Shown here piece by piece: positions 1 through 8,410 of a stretch of DNA of 64,000 nt (its first letter is position 1; every line of letters begins with the position of its first letter). The notes under the pieces were generated by a model. That model was not told the origin of the DNA. It saw only the letters and a program-made list of their open reading frames with translations, and did not search any database. The DNA comes from Treponema porcinum (GTDB taxonomy: Bacteria > Spirochaetota > Spirochaetia > Treponematales > Treponemataceae). The stretch is taken from assembly GCF_900167145.1 (NCBI RefSeq), contig NZ_FUWG01000017.1, positions 1 to 64,000 on the forward strand, written 5' to 3'. The translations under genes and the position numbers were made by a program.

Positions 1-138
1 CTGCACGGCGCGCTTCTTTATCTGACTCCGGAAGATTATTTTGCAGGAAGAAAAGAAGAAAGACTTGCAGACAGGAGAAATAAGCTTCATAATGCAGATA
101 TAAAAAGAAGAGCTTATTGGTTAGCTCAACAGGCTTAA
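1..138 (+). CDS. IS3-type transposase/integrase, C-terminal end (partial)
   Basis: Reading frame 1 is open from the window edge to a TAA at 136-138 and gives 45 residues. They begin with LHGALLYLTPEDY, which matches the 'LHSALGYLTPxE' block near the C-terminus of IS3/IS481-type DDE integrase-core transposases, followed by a basic tail. The gene starts outside the window, so activity cannot be judged. A zinc-ribbon gene on the opposite strand ends 10 bp further on. Family assignment rests on this single block and is inference. Confidence 0.6.
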   Translation: MHGALLYLTPEDYFAGRKEERLADRRNKLHNADIKRRAYWLAQQA

Positions 139-147
139 ACCACCTTA

Positions 148-456
148 TTAGCTTTTATAAAAAAGTCCAAGTTCACTTTGGGCAGAACATTCTCGTATCT
201 GTCCATAATATTTTAAAACATCATCTTTATTATTAGCATCTACAGCACGGCGAGCAAGTGTGTATAAATTTTCAATATCAACACCGCCCTGCACATTGAT
301 TGTTGCCCCTGCAAAATTATTATTAGTTACAAAATTGTGAATTACTTTTTCTGTAATAAATGCAGTTCCGCAGTTAGGACAGATTCCGGCTTCTTTTGAT
401 TCGTCAACTTGAATTTGTGCACCACACTGAGTACATATTGCAGCTGTCAGAGCCAT
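148..456 (-). CDS. Small zinc-ribbon protein
   Basis: A 102-residue protein. CTQC near residue 9 and CPNC near residue 26 form a C4 zinc ribbon, followed by a stretch with NNNFAGATINV and a short helical tail. This layout is seen in small gut-bacterial and phage-associated proteins of unknown role. The start has a clear ribosome site (AGGAGAA upstream of ATG at 456), so unlike many neighbours it has a normal leader. It converges with the transposase tail. No enzymatic motif is visible; the C-terminal helices may be a truncated TPR-like segment. Function unknown. Confidence 0.6.
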   Translation of the reverse strand: MALTAAICTQCGAQIQVDESKEAGICPNCGTAFITEKVIHNFVTNNNFAGATINVQGGVDIENLYTLARRAVDANNKDDVLKYYGQIRECSAQSELGLFYKS

Positions 457-1081
457 AATTTTTCTCCTGTAATATAGTAACTGACTAAAATTTTTCTATT
501 CTGTAGTGTACACCTAATAAGAAAATCTTGCAATTCGTCATGTTCTTCTTTTTATGTTATTAAATGAGTTTTTTCGGATGTTATTTGCTTTAATGAACTG
601 TATATAGCATATATTTTTTTTCCACTTATAGCTGTCACGTAGAATCAGCGTAAATATTCTTTTGCTTGTATTAAGAGAAATCCTTCCATTTACATGAAAT
701 CTCGTAATATTTGACAGGGGAAACCATATTTTATTCGTGCGGAGGGTTTAATTCTGTTTTTCTCATAGACGTGGCAGACTTCTTTTCTTCTCTGTTACTT
801 TTGCATGAAAAGAATGTTTTTCCGTTGAAAGTGTGTAGGTTGTGGGTGGCGGTAGGTTTCGTAGTTCACTGATGGTGTCTGACAGCAGTTCCTTATATCA
901 ATTACAGGTGAAATGTCTGTGGGCAAGTTTTTGTATGAGTTTTCTGTCATCTTATCCCTTGTTTTTGGTGAAATATTTACATTTTTCGCTAAGTAAAATT
1001 GCTGAAGAATTTTACGTTGTTCTTTGACATTTTTATTTTTAGATTTTGTGTGGATTTGCTGGAAAAATCATTCATCTATGA
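457..1081. other. Gene-free stretch
   Basis: About 620 AT-rich bases between the zinc-ribbon gene and the DUF4160 gene. Only short ORFs with hydrophobic low-complexity translations and no ribosome sites are present. I see no RNA gene or clear repeat. A decayed gene or part of the flanking mobile element is possible but not supported. Confidence 0.5.
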
Positions 1082-1087
1082 TATAAT
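1082..1087 (+). promoter_or_regulatory. -10 box of leaderless DUF4160 gene
   Basis: TATAAT lies 6 bp before the GTG start at 1094, so transcription would begin at or next to the start codon. There is no Shine-Dalgarno. A weak -35 (TTGCTG, 1056-1061) is spaced 20 bp away. Confidence 0.55.
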
Positions 1088-1093
1088 ATATCC

Positions 1094-1345
1094 GTGCCAA
1101 GCGTTTTTGAAATTTCTGGTTATAAATTTTTCTTTTTTTCAAATGAAGGAAATCCATTGGAGCCTTGTCATATTCATGTGCGAAAAAATGGAAACCTTGC
1201 AAAATTTTGGGTAAAAGAAAAATCAGAGCTTGCTGATAACATAGGATTTTCTTCTCAGGAATTAAATACTATTCAAAGAATCCTAAATTCAAAAACCGAC
1301 ATTGTTAAGGAGGCATGGAATGAATTTTTCAAAGGAAAATGCTAA
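1094..1345 (+). CDS. DUF4160 family protein
   Basis: An 83-residue protein starting MPSVFEISGYKFFFF with a conserved CHIHVRKNG segment around residues 25-33; DUF4160 proteins typically start MPxI and carry a P-H-x-H-V motif. The GTG start is chosen because it gives the family N-terminus, and TATAAT lies just upstream, implying leaderless translation. It overlaps the DUF2442 gene by 26 bp. DUF4160/DUF2442 pairs are common and are often suspected to be toxin-antitoxin-like, but that role is not shown by the sequence. Confidence 0.75.
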   Translation: MPSVFEISGYKFFFFSNEGNPLEPCHIHVRKNGNLAKFWVKEKSELADNIGFSSQELNTIQRILNSKTDIVKEAWNEFFKGKC

Positions 1346-1586
1346 AGCAAAGTCAGTTTGGTTTGATGACTATAATATGTGGATTTCTTTAATTGATGGA
1401 AGGCAGCTTTCTGTTCCAAAATCTTATTTTCCAAGTTTTGAAAATGCATCACAATCGGATTTGCAAAATTATGAACTAAGCGGAAACGGAATTGGTATTC
1501 ATTGGGATTCCCTTGATGAAGATTTGTATGTTCCAAATTTGCTTATGCAGGATACTTCTGTTTCAGACGAAAAGAAACGGGCATAA
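1320..1586 (+). CDS. DUF2442 family protein
   Basis: An 88-residue protein with the DUF2442 pattern: a strand ending in a LIDGRQLSVP segment, then a Pro-aromatic 'YFPSFENAS' segment and an 'IHWDSLDEDLYVPNLL' C-terminal block. The ATG at 1320 is preferred over an upstream TTG because AAGGAGG sits at 1307-1313. It overlaps the end of the DUF4160 gene, so the pair is translationally coupled. A second DUF2442 gene (26661-26966) occurs without a DUF4160 partner. Biochemical role unknown. Confidence 0.75.
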   Translation: MNFSKENAKAKSVWFDDYNMWISLIDGRQLSVPKSYFPSFENASQSDLQNYELSGNGIGIHWDSLDEDLYVPNLLMQDTSVSDEKKRA

Positions 1587-1614
1587 ACTCAAATTTGTAA
1601 ATTCAGAACATCTC

Positions 1615-1660
1615 AAAAAACACGCCGAGTTTTTCCAAAAATTCTCGGCGTGTTTTTTAT
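1615..1660. terminator. Bidirectional rho-independent terminator
   Basis: Stem ACACGCCGAG (1619-1628) pairs with CTCGGCGTGT (1644-1653), with an A-run on the left and a T-run on the right. It would end the DUF4160/DUF2442 unit and the convergent ABC-exporter operon. Confidence 0.85.
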
Positions 1661-1706
1661 GTTTTTACTAATAAAAATAATCTTGAAGCAGCAGTCTGCG
1701 CTCCGG

Positions 1707-2603
1707 CTATTTTTTCAGTTCGCCGGCGGTCTTTTTGAATTTTGCTGCCGACGTTTCTGTAAGGGTAAAGCGGTGCGGAGTTTTGCTGCTTGCGCCTATA
1801 TATGAGTCATCTTCCTTGAAAATATCAACAGTGATTGTTCCTTCTGTAGTGATGATTTCTACGGAAGCCGTTTTTTCATCAGGAAGGCGTTTTGCATCAT
1901 CTTCCCAGCCGGAAGCTGTGCATGAAGCAAGCTGGTTCACCCAGGCATCTGCTTTTTCGCTGTCAATTTCCGTTCCTTGATTTCCCGTGAACTTCCATAC
2001 TGCATTTTCTTCCGACATATCGCGTTCAATGCGGAATGTTGTTTTTCCTACGGTGCTGTTTACTGCCGTTATGCTTGCGGCACTTACATTGTAGACAATT
2101 TTACTTTTTAGAGAATCTTCCGTCTTGTTGAACACAGACTGAAGGTTTCCTGAAACAAGGTAGATATCCTTAGATTTGTCTGCCGCAAGATATGTCTGCG
2201 AGCCGGTAGATGAAGTTTTTCCAAGGAGTATCGTGCGGATAACGGCATCGCCCTTTTTTGCGGTGATTGAGTATGCCTTTTCGTCGTTCAGGTCGTAGCG
2301 TGCGTTAAAATCATCGCTTCCAAGTTTTCCGACTGTATCAAGCACTTTGATTTCCTTTACGGCATTTAAAATCATGTCGACGGAAGACTTGTCTGCCTGG
2401 AACGAGTCGTTCCCTACATACCAAGTAGTGCCGTCAAGAGAAAGCGTTGTATTTGATGACGGACCTGAAATTTCTATAAAATCCGGTGACTCTTGTATTG
2501 CCAGCGTTTTTACCGGATTATGACCTGCGATTATTGCCTGAATAATGCATACGCACAGAAGAACAGCGCAGGAAGCAAGAAGAACTATTTTTCGTGTTTT
2601 CAT
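1707..2603 (-). CDS. DUF4340 domain protein, exporter-associated
   Basis: 298 residues with an N-terminal signal-anchor (about residues 7-27) and a periplasmic region with the DUF4340 fold pattern, including repeated 'xWxxTGNQGTEIDSEKADAWVNQL' style segments. DUF4340 proteins are typically encoded after GldG in GldAFG-like operons, as here, where it is the last gene, 21 bp after gldG. It is probably a membrane-tethered accessory of the ABC-2 system. The transported substrate cannot be told from sequence. The upstream AGAAGG is an acceptable ribosome site. Confidence 0.75.
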   Translation of the reverse strand: MKTRKIVLLASCAVLLCVCIIQAIIAGHNPVKTLAIQESPDFIEISGPSSNTTLSLDGTTWYVGNDSFQADKSSVDMILNAVKEIKVLDTVGKLGSDDFNARYDLNDEKAYSITAKKGDAVIRTILLGKTSSTGSQTYLAADKSKDIYLVSGNLQSVFNKTEDSLKSKIVYNVSAASITAVNSTVGKTTFRIERDMSEENAVWKFTGNQGTEIDSEKADAWVNQLASCTASGWEDDAKRLPDEKTASVEIITTEGTITVDIFKEDDSYIGASSKTPHRFTLTETSAAKFKKTAGELKK

Positions 2604-2624
2604 ATTTTACACCTTCTGATGATT

Positions 2625-4679
2625 TTATTTTGTGATTTCGCGCGAATCGTTTGGGTTGTATACGTTGTGGATTTTCCGCCGTCTGATTGTGCGCTTTCTC
2701 CATACAAAAAGTCCTGCTCCGATGATAAGCAGCGCAAGTCCGAACATACAGAAATATTCTACAAAGCGTGCATAAACGCCGGTAGTTCTGTCAATTGTCT
2801 GGAACGAAACTCCCTTTGTCCGCATTGAACACAAGTCTGCGTTGCCGTTCATATAATCAACTGCATTCCGTACGAAAAGTGCGACCGGTTCGCTACAGTT
2901 TTCATCAATAAGCTGATTGCTCGTGATGTATGACGTTCCGGCAACAAAAATCTTTCCGCTCTGGCGCGCCTGTGAAATATGCGTTGTTGTTGAAAGTTCG
3001 TCTTCTGCGCCGGACTCAGTTTCCGCTGGGTTTTTGTCGAATGCACTTTTGAATTTACCTTCTGCAAGAACGGCAAGCGCTTCTGATTTTTCCGTAGATT
3101 TGTCATACGGAACGCCGATGTTCGGAGTAAGCTGGATATTCTGGCTTTGAGTCCATGATTTTTCGGAACTGTGTGCAAGAACGGTACGCTTTATTCCGTC
3201 CGGTACTGCTATGTCTGTGTTGATTTTTCCCGGCTGAAGGAAAATTACGTAGCCCAAATTTTTTGTAATCGGGTTTTTTTGATTAAGTTCTCGGTTTGAC
3301 ATCATCGGTGCCCAGTACAGGTCAAAGCTTTGTATTCCCTGCATTGTTTGCTGGCGCGCCTTGTAACAGTTTTCATCGAATACGTATGCACTTTCAAGCT
3401 GAATTCCATAAGAAGAAAGCAGCCTGTTCAGTCCTGTGGCTATCGGGGTAAACGTTGCCGGCTGGTAGTAGTTCTGCTGTTCCATATTGAACGGATCGCA
3501 GAACAGCATTACGTTTCCTCCTCGCATAACGAACTGGTCGATTTTGTAAAGTTCTTCCTCACTGAATGCGGATTTCGGGCCGTTTACGATGATTGAAGTA
3601 AGGTTTGAAGGAATATCTTCGTCGGCAAGGTTGATTTTTTTAAGTTCGTACATATCGGAAAGCAGAGTTACAAAGTGAATGCTCGTGCCGTTTTCGTCAG
3701 AAAGTTCTGCTTCATCGTGACCTGTGATGTAGCCAACCTGCTTTACTTTTGCAAGAAGTCCCTGAATTCCCTCGTTCATGCTTTCTTCAAGCGTATCTGT
3801 GCCGGAGATTACGTAACCGAACAGAGAACGCTGAATTGAAAGAGGCAGTACGCGGAAATTTTCGCCGTGCTCAATGACAAGACCGAATATTCCAAGTCCC
3901 TGACTTCCGTCCTTGTTCTGCCAGCTGAATGTCTGAAGACCGTATTTTTCGGAAATTGCATCGATGTCTTCCTGCATTATATACTGGCGTACATAGTTCA
4001 ACCGGTTTAACGTTTTTTTGTTTACTTTGTTGAATGCTGTCTGCACTGTTGCGTCAATCTTGTCAAATCCGTTTATTCTGAACTGCTTTAAGTCATCGGA
4101 TGCATACAGTGAAACTGTAATCCTGTCGTTTTCTCCAAGACCTGCAAGAGCATCTGTTGTAGAAATGATTTTTGCAATTTTGGTGGTAAGGTTGTATTCA
4201 AAGCCAGATTCGGACTGAATTCCGTCGATTACTTCGATTGAATCACCGTAAGTAATTGCAAGCCCCATCCAAACCTGCTTGAAACCGACTTCGTTGTTCT
4301 TTACTTCCTGAATTTGAATTTGGCGCAGACCGTAGCCGGCGGCAATTTTCTGATTTTCAGGCTTGTTCATATCAAAGAACGTGTAGCTGAAATTCCTGTT
4401 GGCAGCACCTTTGTATTCAACGAGAATGTCCTTTACGTACTGGTATACCTTGCTGTAGCCGGTCGGAAGGTTATCTGAAAAGAACACCTTTACGGAAAGC
4501 GGTTCTGTAAGCGTCTTTACCGTCCTTTTGCTTGCTTCTGAAAGCGAATATGCGCCCTGTTGCGTAATGTCAAAGCGAAGGTGCGCATTTTTGAACGCGA
4601 TGTTTGCGAGTACAAGAAGAATGACGAACAGCGCAAAATCGCTTGCCGGGCTTTTTATCCATTGTAAAAATTTTTTCAT
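2625..4679 (-). CDS. gldG: GldG-family ABC exporter auxiliary protein
   Basis: 684 residues. One N-terminal membrane helix (about 15-35), a large extracytoplasmic region of the GldG/ABC_transp_aux type with LRFDITQQGAYSLSEAS near residue 40, and a C-terminal helix followed by a basic KRRTIRRRK tail. Start: ATG at 4679 has GGGAGAAA immediately upstream, better than the ATG 12 bp earlier. In Bacteroidetes GldA/F/G take part in gliding; in spirochaetes the same set is widespread without gliding, so I infer a general export or envelope function. The ORF is intact and sits between the permease and DUF4340 genes. Confidence 0.85.
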   Translation of the reverse strand: MKKFLQWIKSPASDFALFVILLVLANIAFKNAHLRFDITQQGAYSLSEASKRTVKTLTEPLSVKVFFSDNLPTGYSKVYQYVKDILVEYKGAANRNFSYTFFDMNKPENQKIAAGYGLRQIQIQEVKNNEVGFKQVWMGLAITYGDSIEVIDGIQSESGFEYNLTTKIAKIISTTDALAGLGENDRITVSLYASDDLKQFRINGFDKIDATVQTAFNKVNKKTLNRLNYVRQYIMQEDIDAISEKYGLQTFSWQNKDGSQGLGIFGLVIEHGENFRVLPLSIQRSLFGYVISGTDTLEESMNEGIQGLLAKVKQVGYITGHDEAELSDENGTSIHFVTLLSDMYELKKINLADEDIPSNLTSIIVNGPKSAFSEEELYKIDQFVMRGGNVMLFCDPFNMEQQNYYQPATFTPIATGLNRLLSSYGIQLESAYVFDENCYKARQQTMQGIQSFDLYWAPMMSNRELNQKNPITKNLGYVIFLQPGKINTDIAVPDGIKRTVLAHSSEKSWTQSQNIQLTPNIGVPYDKSTEKSEALAVLAEGKFKSAFDKNPAETESGAEDELSTTTHISQARQSGKIFVAGTSYITSNQLIDENCSEPVALFVRNAVDYMNGNADLCSMRTKGVSFQTIDRTTGVYARFVEYFCMFGLALLIIGAGLFVWRKRTIRRRKIHNVYNPNDSREITK

Positions 4680-4700
4680 AGTTTCTCCCATCTTATTACT

Positions 4701-5456
4701 TTATTTTCTTTCATTCTGCTGCGTAACGACTGTAAGGCAGAAAAAGAATGCCGTTACAGTTACAAAATACAGAATGTCGCGTATGTCTATAATTCCGTGC
4801 GAAATTGACGTAAAATGTTCAAATGTCGAAAGAAACTTGAAGAATTCGTCTATAAAACGCGGAACGCTCTTTGGAATGGAGAACGGCACGTAAATGCTCA
4901 TAAGTACGGCGCATGCAGGAAGTGACACGAAAAGCGACACAATCTGGTGCTTTGTTACCGACGAAGCAAATACTCCGATTGTAGAAAAAAGCGCACATAC
5001 AAGGACAAGTCCCAGATAGCCGGCAACAATCTGGTTTACGTCAAGTTTTCCGCAGAACGAAATTAAAATTGGGAAGAAAATGCTGGGCGCAATTACGGCA
5101 AGAGATGTAATGAATGCAGCAAGTGTTTTTCCCGTAACGACTGCTGTTTCTGTAACAGGAAGCGTCATCAGCGTTTCAAGCGAGCCGGAACGTTTTTCAT
5201 CCGAGTACAGTTTCATTGTAAGAATCGGTATAAAAAGCGTCAGCAGGATTGACTGGAATAAAAACAGTATCCTCATATCGGCGCTTTTATATAGAAAGAA
5301 GTTGTAGCCAAGAAACAGACCTTTAAAAAAGGCAAGGCTAAGCAGAATGATGTTTATGCAGATGACAATATATGCAATAGGGCTTGAAAAATATGCACCA
5401 AGCTCCCGCTTCATAATAATTATTGAGGGATGAGCAGATTTATTATTGTTTGTCAT
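4701..5456 (-). CDS. gldF: ABC-2 type permease (GldF-like)
   Basis: 251 residues with about six membrane helices. 'MKRELGAYFSSPIAYIV' near residue 15 is the hallmark N-terminus of GldF/ABC2_membrane_3 permeases, and 'SDEKRSGSLETLMTLPV' (about 86-102) is the conserved cytoplasmic loop that contacts the ATPase. The gene starts 2 bp after the ATPase stop, so the two are co-translated. It forms the membrane core of the exporter with the ATPase and GldG. Substrate unknown. Confidence 0.88.
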   Translation of the reverse strand: MTNNNKSAHPSIIIMKRELGAYFSSPIAYIVICINIILLSLAFFKGLFLGYNFFLYKSADMRILFLFQSILLTLFIPILTMKLYSDEKRSGSLETLMTLPVTETAVVTGKTLAAFITSLAVIAPSIFFPILISFCGKLDVNQIVAGYLGLVLVCALFSTIGVFASSVTKHQIVSLFVSLPACAVLMSIYVPFSIPKSVPRFIDEFFKFLSTFEHFTSISHGIIDIRDILYFVTVTAFFFCLTVVTQQNERK

Positions 5457-5458
5457 TT

Positions 5459-6379
5459 TTACGCTCCTGTAGTAAGAATGTGGAATACGTCCTCAAGGCT
5501 GTTGCGCTGAAGGCTAAGTTCATACAAATCATAGCCGGAAGAAAGAACGGCTTTTGCAACTGCAGGCCGGATTTCCAAGTCTCCCTGAATTGCAATAAGT
5601 GCAGTTGCGCCTGTTTCTGACTTTTCAAACGAAAGGCTCTGAATTCCATCAATGCCTTTGAGCGAGTCAGAAAGCTGCGCTTCCGTGGCGTTTGCGTTTA
5701 CGCGGACAACAGCCGCATTTCCGTAGCGCGTGCGCAGCTGGTCTGTCGGGCTGTCTGCAACAAGTTTTCCGCCGGAGATTATTATTACGCGGCTACAAAG
5801 CATTTCTACTTCGCTCAATATGTGCGTGGAAATGATTACGGTTCTTGTTTTTCCGATTTCTTTTATAAGCGCACGCACGTCTTCAACCTGATTAGGGTCA
5901 AGACCGCTTGTAGGTTCGTCCAGGATAAGGATTTCCGGGTCATTCATAAGGGCGTGCGCAAGACCGACACGCTGTCTGTATCCGCGCGAAAGTTCGCCGA
6001 TATTTTTATGCATTACTTCTTCAAGTCCGCATTCTTTGCATAAAAGAGGAACTTTTACGTTTTCATCCTGCTGCTGCATCCGTGCAATGTATCGCAGGTA
6101 ATCATCTACAATCATATCGCCGTACAATGGCGCACTTTCCGGCATATAGCCGATTTTCCGCTTTGATTCAACGGGATTTTCCGTAATGTCCGTTCCGTCA
6201 ATTTTGATTGTTCCTGACGTTGGCTTTAAAAATCCTGTAATCATACGCATTGTCGTTGTCTTTCCGGCACCGTTCGGACCTAGCAGACCGACAATCTGTC
6301 CTGTAGGAATTGAAAAACTGACGTCGTTAACTGCCCTGAACGTTCCGAAAACGCGGGAAACGTTACTGACTTCTATCAT
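5459..6379 (-). CDS. gldA: ABC transporter ATPase (GldA-like)
   Basis: 306 residues: Walker A GPNGAGKTTT near 35-44, Q-loop region, ABC signature LSRGYRQRVGLA near 134, Walker B ILILDEPTSGLDP near 155, and an H-loop in STHIL near 191. The C-terminal 80 residues form an ABC-2-type accessory domain. It is the first gene of the operon; GGGAG sits before the ATG. It powers export through the adjacent permease. The leader region upstream holds five consecutive inverted repeats (6391-6594). Confidence 0.9.
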   Translation of the reverse strand: MIEVSNVSRVFGTFRAVNDVSFSIPTGQIVGLLGPNGAGKTTTMRMITGFLKPTSGTIKIDGTDITENPVESKRKIGYMPESAPLYGDMIVDDYLRYIARMQQQDENVKVPLLCKECGLEEVMHKNIGELSRGYRQRVGLAHALMNDPEILILDEPTSGLDPNQVEDVRALIKEIGKTRTVIISTHILSEVEMLCSRVIIISGGKLVADSPTDQLRTRYGNAAVVRVNANATEAQLSDSLKGIDGIQSLSFEKSETGATALIAIQGDLEIRPAVAKAVLSSGYDLYELSLQRNSLEDVFHILTTGA

Positions 6380-6390
6380 TTATACACTCC

Positions 6391-6594
6391 CATAAAAAGT
6401 CAAGAAGATTGTTTCAGCAATCGATTGACTTTTTATGCCGCTTCGCAATGAAATGAGAAGCGGCAGTTGATAAGGAAGTTCGCAACGCGAACTTGTGAAT
6501 AAAAACTTTGACGCTATTTCAGGCAAAGTTTTTATTACACCTCCTGTGCAAGACTGGCGGCCTTCCCCGTATTTTGCGCAGGAACTGCCGCCAG
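6391..6594. repeat. Array of five consecutive inverted repeats
   Basis: Five perfect inverted repeats lie head to tail: arms 6391-6403/6425-6437 (13 bp), 6437-6444/6457-6464 (8 bp, GCCGCTTC), 6476-6483/6487-6494 (8 bp), 6498-6510/6524-6536 (13 bp) and 6554-6561/6587-6594 (8 bp, CTGGCGGC). They fill the space between yhbY and the ABC operon, both minus strand. The A/T-rich arms of the first and fourth could act as terminators; the rest suggests a structured leader RNA or packed palindromic repeats. Confidence 0.85.
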
Positions 6595-6612
6595 CCGTTA
6601 TTTTCTGGTTGT

Positions 6613-6909
6613 TTAAATTTTGATTTTTCTTTTTTCAGGATTTTCCTGTTCTTTGTACAGAATTGCAATGTTGCCTATTATTCTAACAAGCAGGGCACCG
6701 CAGGAGTTACAAAGATTTTCCGTGAGTTCCCGCTTGTCATCCTTAAAATCGTTGAATTTTACTTTTATGAGTTCGTGCGCCTCAAGTGACTGCGCAACTT
6801 TTTCCGTAAGCGAGTCCGTTACGCCGTTCTGCCCTACAATAACGACAGGCTCAAGCGAATGGGCTGCCTTTTCAAGAACTTTTCTCTGTTTACTAGTTAT
6901 TTCAATCAT
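6613..6909 (-). CDS. yhbY: CRM-domain RNA-binding protein YhbY
   Basis: 98 residues covering a complete CRM/YhbY domain: 'SKQRKVLEKAAHSLEPVVIVG' type start, the QNGVTDSL loop (about 27-34, equivalent to the family GxxG region), 'HELIKVKF' and a C-terminal 'IIGNIAILYKE' strand. Bacterial YhbY binds pre-50S ribosomes and helps 23S rRNA maturation. On the minus strand a TACTAT box lies 6 bp before the ATG with no Shine-Dalgarno, so the mRNA is predicted leaderless. Divergent to the amylase gene. Confidence 0.88.
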   Translation of the reverse strand: MIEITSKQRKVLEKAAHSLEPVVIVGQNGVTDSLTEKVAQSLEAHELIKVKFNDFKDDKRELTENLCNSCGALLVRIIGNIAILYKEQENPEKRKIKI

Positions 6910-6993
6910 TCTATAATAGTATCAGCAAACAGGCAGATTTTCAATTTATATCGAAATGACCGAGGAAACTATTTTTTTTTGCGAGGATTTTTT

Positions 6994-8409
6994 ATGAAAA
7001 AGGGTGTATTTGCTTTGTTCTGTGCGGCGGCGTTTTTTGCAGGTTGCAGTAACGGAAGTTCAGGAAGCGGAGATGGAATTACGGAATTCGGAACGCCGGA
7101 CAAAACGGTTATTTCAAACAATATTTCATCAGAGGATAATACTGTTATGCTTCAGGGATTTTCCTGGGAAAGCTGCAAATCTTCTTCATGGTGGAACGTT
7201 ATAGAAAGCAATGCAGAAGAAATCGGAAATGACTTTGAATACGTATGGTTTCCGCCATGCTCTGATTCAAACAGCGACCAGGGCTATCTTCCGCGCAAAC
7301 TGTATGATTTTGATGCAAAATACGGCACGGAAGAACAGCTTAAGTCTGCAATAACTGCAATAAGTCCTGCAAAGGCAATCGCAGATGTTGTTATAAATCA
7401 CCGCTGCGGAACTACAAGCTGGGGCGATTTTACGGAACCGTCGTTTGGTACTGAAAAAGGAGTCAATTATAAGGCAATCTGCTCTGACGATGAAGGTTTT
7501 GAAAAAGAGCCGGATTGTATGGGAAAAGTTCCAGCTTCAATGCGCGGTGCAGAAGACACCGGCAAAAGCTATGAGCCAGGGCGCGACCTTGATCATACGA
7601 ATTCAGACGTTCAGAACGGAATTATAGAGTTTCTTGGAAAGTTAAAAGATTTGGGATTTTGCGGCTGGCGGTACGATTTTGTAAAGGGCTATGCCGGAAA
7701 ATACGTAGGAATGTACAACAAGAAAACAGAACCTGTTTTTTCGGTTGGTGAATACTGGCCGACTGCTGGCTACAGTTATTTAAATCCAAATGCCTGGGGA
7801 AACGCTATAAAAAGCTGGGTGGCAGAAACTGCTTCGGACGGCGGGCAGTATTCCTGTGCGTTCGACTTTGCACTTAAAGGCGCAATTAATACTGTTTTTG
7901 GAAACAAAACGACGAACGCGGTAAATTCGCACTACAATCTGCTTGCAGACGAGTCTAACCTTATGATAAGTAATCCGGAAGCCGCCGTTACGTTCGTTGA
8001 CAATCACGATACCGGTTCTACGCAGAAACACTGGTATACAGATCCGGCTGACGTTGGTGCAGCTTATGTTCTTATTCTTACTCATCCCGGAACGCCGTGC
8101 GTTGCATGGCAGCATTATTTTGGCGGAGTTTCTGATTCTGTATGCGATGAAAAAGTTCCCGGAACTACGCAGACCCTTCACGACCACATAAAATATTTAA
8201 TAGATTTGCGGAAAACTCTTGGAATTACAAATACAAGTGCGCGTGAAACTCTTTCTAAAACTTCATCGCTGTATGCGGCAAAAATTACTGGTTCTGCCGG
8301 AGAGGCTGTCGTTTCGCTTGGAAACACCACATATTCGTGCCCGGACGGATTTTCGCCTGCGTATTCAGGCACTGGCTGGTGCATTTACGTAAAAGACAGT
8401 GTGGAATAA
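6994..8409 (+). CDS. Lipoprotein alpha-amylase (GH13)
   Basis: 471 residues. The ATG at 6994 gives a lipoprotein signal (MKKGVFALF..., lipobox FFAGC, Cys about residue 20); earlier in-frame starts lack this. GH13 landmarks: ADVVINHR (conserved region I), GWRYDFVKGY with the nucleophile Asp near 227, SVGEYW with the acid/base Glu near 253, and FVDNHDTGS with the transition-state Asp near 338. It should hydrolyse internal alpha-1,4 bonds of starch at the cell surface or in the periplasm, feeding the GH77 and GH13 enzymes at 43.7-49.4 kb. The next gene starts 1 bp after its stop. Confidence 0.9.
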   Translation: MKKGVFALFCAAAFFAGCSNGSSGSGDGITEFGTPDKTVISNNISSEDNTVMLQGFSWESCKSSSWWNVIESNAEEIGNDFEYVWFPPCSDSNSDQGYLPRKLYDFDAKYGTEEQLKSAITAISPAKAIADVVINHRCGTTSWGDFTEPSFGTEKGVNYKAICSDDEGFEKEPDCMGKVPASMRGAEDTGKSYEPGRDLDHTNSDVQNGIIEFLGKLKDLGFCGWRYDFVKGYAGKYVGMYNKKTEPVFSVGEYWPTAGYSYLNPNAWGNAIKSWVAETASDGGQYSCAFDFALKGAINTVFGNKTTNAVNSHYNLLADESNLMISNPEAAVTFVDNHDTGSTQKHWYTDPADVGAAYVLILTHPGTPCVAWQHYFGGVSDSVCDEKVPGTTQTLHDHIKYLIDLRKTLGITNTSARETLSKTSSLYAAKITGSAGEAVVSLGNTTYSCPDGFSPAYSGTGWCIYVKDSVE

Positions 8410-8410
8410 T

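Noticed and set aside
1342-1536. Minus-strand ORF in the DUF2442 gene
   Set aside because: Entirely antisense to the DUF2442 gene, no ribosome site, no family likeness.
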